Below are positions 30,304 through 33,375 of a DNA stretch of 33,375 bases, one piece after another. The position numbers and the translations under genes were made by a program. The notes below the pieces were generated by a model that worked only from the letters and a program-made list of their open reading frames with translations, did no database searches and was not told the origin of the DNA. Source of the stretch: DASQGA01 sp963722715 (GTDB taxonomy: Bacteria > Actinomycetota > Thermoleophilia > Gaiellales > Gaiellaceae). The stretch spans positions 1-33,375 of the forward strand of contig CAVROA010000002.1 in assembly GCA_963722715.1 (NCBI GenBank), written 5' to 3'. The stretch's first letter is position 1. Each line of letters begins with the position of its first letter.

Positions 30304-30669
30304 GTGCAGGTCGAACTCGTCGACTTCATCTCTGTCCCGACGCGCAACGCCGCGCGAGCGATCGCCTGGTATCGCGACGTCTTAGGACTACCTGACGGAG
30401 AGGCGACAAAGGGCGAGGTTGAGACGCCGAACGTAACGCTCAGCTTCTGGGAGCCAGAACGCGAGAAGCTGCCGTTCGTTGCAAACGAGGCCGGCTTCGC
30501 ACTGCGAGTGGCTGACGTTGCCACGGCGCGAGCCGAACTCGAAGCGAAGGGGGTCGAGTTCATCGCGGAGACCTGGGACTCCGGGGTCTGCCACTTCGCG
30601 GCGTTCCGAGACCCCGACGGCAACACCTTGATCCTTCACCGACGCTATGCGCCCCGGCGAGTCAGCTGA
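30304..30669 (+). CDS. VOC family protein (glyoxalase/bleomycin resistance-like)
   Basis: 121 residues, one complete VOC module: VDFISVPTRNAARAIAWYRDVLGL, then LRVADVATARAELEAKGVEF, and the closing FAAFRDPDGNTLILHRRYAP with the usual DPDGN turn. The role could be a glyoxalase-like lyase, thiol transferase or binding protein. Codon use differs from its neighbours: TTA and several A/T-ending codons (GTT, GAA, ACA) occur, hinting at more recent acquisition. GTG at 30304. It lies alone after the M24 gene. Confidence 0.87.
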   Translation: MQVELVDFISVPTRNAARAIAWYRDVLGLPDGEATKGEVETPNVTLSFWEPEREKLPFVANEAGFALRVADVATARAELEAKGVEFIAETWDSGVCHFAAFRDPDGNTLILHRRYAPRRVS

Positions 30670-30691
30670 CGGTACGAAAGCGTCAAGGTCG

Positions 30692-30718
30692 ACGCGCCGG
30701 CGAGAACCAGCGGCGCGT
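30692..30718. terminator. Hairpin between convergent VOC and M16 genes
   Basis: ACGCGCCG (30692-30699) pairs perfectly with CGGCGCGT (30711-30718) around an eleven-base loop in the 83-bp convergent gap. It could terminate either gene. Confidence 0.4.
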
Positions 30719-30752
30719 GCCCGGAGCACGACCTTGTGCACGAGCGTTGATG

Positions 30753-32030
30753 TCAGGCTGAGAGCCCGAGCTGCTTCTCGAACCGGCCCGGGTCGTCGAA
30801 CGGGCCGATCACCGCGAGGTTCAGGCGGTTCTCACTGATGATGTCCTGTGCGACCCGCTGGATGTCCTCGACCGTGACGGCGTCGTAGCCGGCGAGCACG
30901 TCGTCCGGCTCGCGCAACGTGCCCTCGAGCACCTCGCTCCGGAGCCCGAACATGATCGTTCCCTTCGGATCCTCGAGTGAGAGCACGAGCCGGCCCTTGG
31001 CGAAGTTCCGCGCCTTCTCGAGCTCGTCGTCCTCCACGGGCTCTGCGGCGATCCGGCCGAACTCGGCCACGATCGTCTTTACGGCCTCGTCGATCCGCTT
31101 GATGTCGACACCGCCCTGCGCGTAGAGCGTGCCGGTGTCCGTGTAGCCCATGTTGTAGCCGTACACGTAGTAGGCGAGGCCGCGGCGCTCGCGCACCTCG
31201 GTGAAGAGCCGAGACGACATGCCGCCGCCCAGGACGGTTGCAAGCAGCCCGAGCGTGTACCGGTCCGGGTGGTCGATCGGATAGCTGTGGACGCCGACCC
31301 GGATGTGCGCCTGGTCGGACTGCTTCGTGTGCACCTTGACCTGGGCCCGGTCCTGCTTCCACTCGACCGGCGGCGGCGAGCCCTTGGCGCCGTTCGGGAC
31401 GTCGCCGAGGAGCTCCTCCAGCCTGGGGACGATGTCGTCGCCGACCGCGCCCGCAACGCCGGCGACCATGCGCGGCGCGCGGTACCAGCGGTCGAGGTAC
31501 TCGAGGAAGGTCTCCCGCTTTGCCGACCGCACGGTCTCTTTCTTGCCGATGATGTCCCAGCCGAGCGGCGTGTCGCCGTAGAGAAGGTCGTCGTACACGC
31601 CCTCGAGGTAGTCCCGCGGCGTGTCGTAGTACATGTTCATCTCCTCGATGATGACGCCCTTCTCGCGCTCGATCTCTTCCGGCTCGAACTTGGAGTTCCG
31701 CAGCATGTCCACGAGCACGTCGAGGGCCGTGTCGCGGTGCTCGGCCGCGCACTTCACGTAGTAGCCGGTGTACTCCTTGCCGGTGAAGGCGTTGAACTCG
31801 CCGCCGATCGAGTCGATTTCGCCGGCGATGTCCCGGGCGGTCGGCCGCCGCTCGGTCCCCTTGAAGAACATGTGCTCTGCGAAGTGCGCGATGCCGTTCG
31901 TCTCGCGGCTCTCGTAGCGCGAGCCCGCGGCGAGCATCACGAAGCACGCGACCGACTTCGCCTGCGGCATCGGCGCGGTGACGGCCCGGAGGCCGTTCGG
32001 AAGGACTGTCTTCTCGAAGACGGTGGGCAT
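30753..32030 (-). CDS. M16 family zinc metallopeptidase (processing-peptidase-like)
   Basis: 425 residues, the standard two-domain M16B length. The inverted zinc motif HxxEH is complete (His49, Glu52, His53 in GIAHFAEHMFFKGT), and Glu129 in EREKGVIIEEM lies 76 residues after His53, as in mitochondrial processing peptidase. The C-terminal domain includes RERRGLAYYVYGYN, which contributes the conserved R/Y pair for substrate binding. So it is likely an active peptidase of the YmxG/PepR group, often encoded near polynucleotide phosphorylase or dapB in other bacteria, though not here. ATG at 32030 overlaps the thioesterase stop by one base (TGATG). Confidence 0.94.
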   Translation of the reverse strand: MPTVFEKTVLPNGLRAVTAPMPQAKSVACFVMLAAGSRYESRETNGIAHFAEHMFFKGTERRPTARDIAGEIDSIGGEFNAFTGKEYTGYYVKCAAEHRDTALDVLVDMLRNSKFEPEEIEREKGVIIEEMNMYYDTPRDYLEGVYDDLLYGDTPLGWDIIGKKETVRSAKRETFLEYLDRWYRAPRMVAGVAGAVGDDIVPRLEELLGDVPNGAKGSPPPVEWKQDRAQVKVHTKQSDQAHIRVGVHSYPIDHPDRYTLGLLATVLGGGMSSRLFTEVRERRGLAYYVYGYNMGYTDTGTLYAQGGVDIKRIDEAVKTIVAEFGRIAAEPVEDDELEKARNFAKGRLVLSLEDPKGTIMFGLRSEVLEGTLREPDDVLAGYDAVTVEDIQRVAQDIISENRLNLAVIGPFDDPGRFEKQLGLSA

Positions 32031-32455
32031 CAGCTGACCAGGCTCCTTGCTTCGTGGGACTCGATTCGGCTGCGCCACTCCTCCGGGACGGGCACCGGCC
32101 GTCGCACGCCGTAGTCGAAGGCTACGTGCACTGTCGACCCTTCTGCGACGAGACGTCCATCGCCGCCCCGTACCTCGAAGTCGAAGACGAGGCTCGTCTC
32201 GCCGACGCGGCTGACGCGGTGACCCACTTCCAGCCGCTCCCCGAGGCCCGCAGGAGAGCGAAAGGAGATCTTCACGTCCGCGACGATCCCGAGCTCATCG
32301 AGCTCGAGCGGCCCCAGGACCTCCTGCATGTACGCGAGCCGGGCGGACTCCACGTAGCTCAGGTAGACGGCGTTGTTCACGTGCCCGAGGCCGTCGAGAT
32401 CGCGGAACGCGACCTCCTGGAAGAAGGTGTGGCCGAAGCCTTGCACGGCGGCCAT
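32030..32455 (-). CDS. Acyl-CoA thioesterase, 4HBT/YbgC-like hotdog fold
   Basis: 141 residues. FRDLDGLGHVNNAVYLSYVESARLAY contains the conserved D-x-x-x-H-V-N-N-x-x-Y segment with the catalytic Asp of the 4-hydroxybenzoyl-CoA thioesterase family. The rest follows the single hotdog fold (VKISFRSPAGLGERLEVGHRV, VFDFEVRGGDGRLVAEGSTVHVAFD). It hydrolyses acyl- or aroyl-CoA thioesters, specificity unknown. ATG at 32455. Upstream of and coupled to the M16 peptidase, and divergent from the SIS gene with 17 bp between starts. Confidence 0.9.
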   Translation of the reverse strand: MAAVQGFGHTFFQEVAFRDLDGLGHVNNAVYLSYVESARLAYMQEVLGPLELDELGIVADVKISFRSPAGLGERLEVGHRVSRVGETSLVFDFEVRGGDGRLVAEGSTVHVAFDYGVRRPVPVPEEWRSRIESHEARSLVS

Positions 32456-32457
32456 GG

Positions 32458-32463
32458 TAGCTT
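32458..32463 (+). promoter_or_regulatory. Putative -10 element (TAGCTT) before the SIS-domain gene
   Basis: GGTAGCTTCGGTCC precedes the GTG at 32473 by nine bases after the hexamer. It lies within the 17-bp divergent gap. Confidence 0.45.
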
Positions 32464-32472
32464 CGGTCCGTC

Positions 32473-33375
32473 GTGCCGAAGCCCGGAGAGCAGACCCGCG
32501 AGGCGATCTTCGCCCAGCCCGAATGGCTCCGGGGCGTTCCGGAGCGAGTCGGCGAGCGGCGCTTTCCGGAGGGGCATGTCCTCTTCACCGGTTGCGGCAC
32601 GTCGTTTCACGCCGCCCAGGTTGGAGCCGAGCTGGCCGCAGGGGAGGCTGTCCAGGCGCTGGAGCTCGTCCTGCGGCCGCGGCAAGCCGACGTCCTCGTG
32701 GCCCTGAGCCACGAGGGCACGACACCCCTGACGACCGAGGCCGTGGTGCCTTCGACGGGCCGTCCTCGGCTCGTCACCGGAACCGCCGAGAGCCCGCTCG
32801 CCAAGCTTGCCGACGAGGTCGTTCAGGTGGCACCCGAGATCGAGGAGTCGTACTGCCATACCAAGAGCTACACGGCTGCCATCACAGGCATGGCCGCGAT
32901 GGCGGGCCACGACGTCGCCGGGCTTCCGGCTGCCGTCGAAGTCGCGCTCGAGGGACCGAGGCTCGAGCCCTCCGACCATGACCGCTGGCTCGTCGTCGGC
33001 GCCGGGCGCGACTGGCCGACGGCGCAGGAGGCTGTGCTGAAGCTCCGCGAGGGCACCTTCGTGGCCGCCGAGGCCTACCACACCGAGCAGCTTCTCCACG
33101 GGCACCTGGCCGCGGTGGACGACACCGTGCGCGCGCTCGTCCTGGACGGCGAGGGGCGGGCCGGGGAGCGTTCTCGGGACGCGGTCAAGGCACTCCGTGA
33201 GATCGGGGCGGCCGCCGAGCTCCTGCCACAGGCCGACGGCGCCGCGGAGCGGCCTATCCTCGGGATCCTCCCGTTCCACCTGCTCGTCCTCGACCTCGCC
33301 GAGCGCCGGGGCGCGAACCTGGACCGGATCCGGTGGGACCAGGACCCGTGGAAGCGGGCCCGCGACTCCTACGAG
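32473..33375 (+). CDS. SIS-domain protein (sugar isomerase, GlmS isomerase-domain-like), 3' truncated by window
   Basis: 301 codons without a stop to the window end, so the C-terminus is partly missing. Two SIS modules are visible. The first has FTGCGTSFHAAQVGAELAA and VALSHEGTTPLT, the latter replacing the usual SQSGET phosphosugar loop. The second has VVGAGRDWPTAQEAVLKLREGTFVAAEAYHTEQLLHGHLA, closely like the GlmS/AgaS region that carries the catalytic Glu. The N-terminal glutaminase domain of GlmS is absent, so it would be a phosphosugar isomerase, deaminase or binding protein. GTG at 32473 gives MPKPGEQTREAIFAQPEWLR, a normal family start. Confidence 0.87.
   Translation, partial: MPKPGEQTREAIFAQPEWLRGVPERVGERRFPEGHVLFTGCGTSFHAAQVGAELAAGEAVQALELVLRPRQADVLVALSHEGTTPLTTEAVVPSTGRPRLVTGTAESPLAKLADEVVQVAPEIEESYCHTKSYTAAITGMAAMAGHDVAGLPAAVEVALEGPRLEPSDHDRWLVVGAGRDWPTAQEAVLKLREGTFVAAEAYHTEQLLHGHLAAVDDTVRALVLDGEGRAGERSRDAVKALREIGAAAELLPQADGAAERPILGILPFHLLVLDLAERRGANLDRIRWDQDPWKRARDSYE

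Noticed and set aside
1..33375. CRISPR arrays, tRNA/rRNA genes, insertion sequences, prophage or toxin-antitoxin genes
   Set aside because: No regularly spaced repeats, cloverleaf-like sequences, transposase motifs or terminal repeats were seen on reading the window.

Overview
High-GC DNA with strong third-position G/C bias, many GTG starts, dense gene packing and actinobacterial regulatory hallmarks (a SigR-type ECF sigma factor with a zinc anti-sigma, a LytR_C protein, abundant leaderless-looking promoters). The gene content points to an actinobacterium, most plausibly of the class Thermoleophilia (Gaiellales/Solirubrobacterales-like). That placement is inferred, since the window has no rRNA or other phylogenetic marker. 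No tRNA, rRNA, CRISPR array, insertion sequence or prophage was seen. No intergenic stretch exceeds about 155 bp.

Layout. 1-2442 (+): a DHA2-type MFS exporter (possibly 5'-truncated by the window edge) coupled to a class II glutamine amidotransferase. 2546-3889 (-): a membrane-anchored phospholipase D/cardiolipin-synthase-like protein. 4027-6575 (-): a tightly overlapping operon of LysE-type exporter, ABC ATPase, ABC-2 permease and a small unknown protein. 6641-8489 (+): an LPG-synthase-TM-type membrane protein and a PhzF-like isomerase. 8479-13378 (-): a five-gene amino-acid/peptide catabolic-looking operon (FAD amine oxidoreductase, histidine phosphatase, Asp-box protein, M20 peptidase, PLP decarboxylase). 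13394-15353 (+): a peroxiredoxin-like gene interrupted by an in-frame TGA, a cupin and an NAD-dependent epimerase. 15359-17792 (-): a class II aldolase with an unusual N-terminal domain, a VOC protein and an unknown protein. 17888-21352 (+): HtrA protease, GCS2-type carboxylate-amine ligase, a heavy-metal-associated domain protein, and a SigR-like sigma/anti-sigma pair. 21419-27267 (-): a molybdenum hydroxylase operon (amidohydrolase, 2Fe-2S, Mo and FAD subunits, Mo-cofactor nucleotidyltransferase, HTH/LytR_C protein). 27331-28998 (-): a secreted HExxH metallopeptidase-like protein. 29140-30669 (+): M24 peptidase and VOC protein. 30753-32455 (-): M16 peptidase and thioesterase. 32473-end (+): SIS-domain protein cut by the window edge.

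Most notable observation. The gene at 13394-13951 reads as one continuous peroxiredoxin-like (AhpC-TSA_2/SelU-like) protein only if TGA at 13517-13519 is decoded. The TGA lies exactly where the first residue of the redox motif belongs, giving U-x-x-C. A perfect 6-bp hairpin with a GGUCG loop begins 14 nt downstream, and its loop lies 20 nt after the UGA, as expected of a bacterial SECIS element. This is a strong selenoprotein candidate that routine gene callers would truncate or miss.

Two other regulatory signals stand out. About fifteen genes carry a TAGnnT-like hexamer 6-9 nt before the start codon, implying widespread leaderless transcription. The ECF sigma gene also has an exact GGAAT-N18-GTT sequence, the known SigR promoter consensus, which suggests autoregulated thiol-oxidative stress control. 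Two places look like small frameshifts or sequence errors (16484-16811 and 27620-27720).
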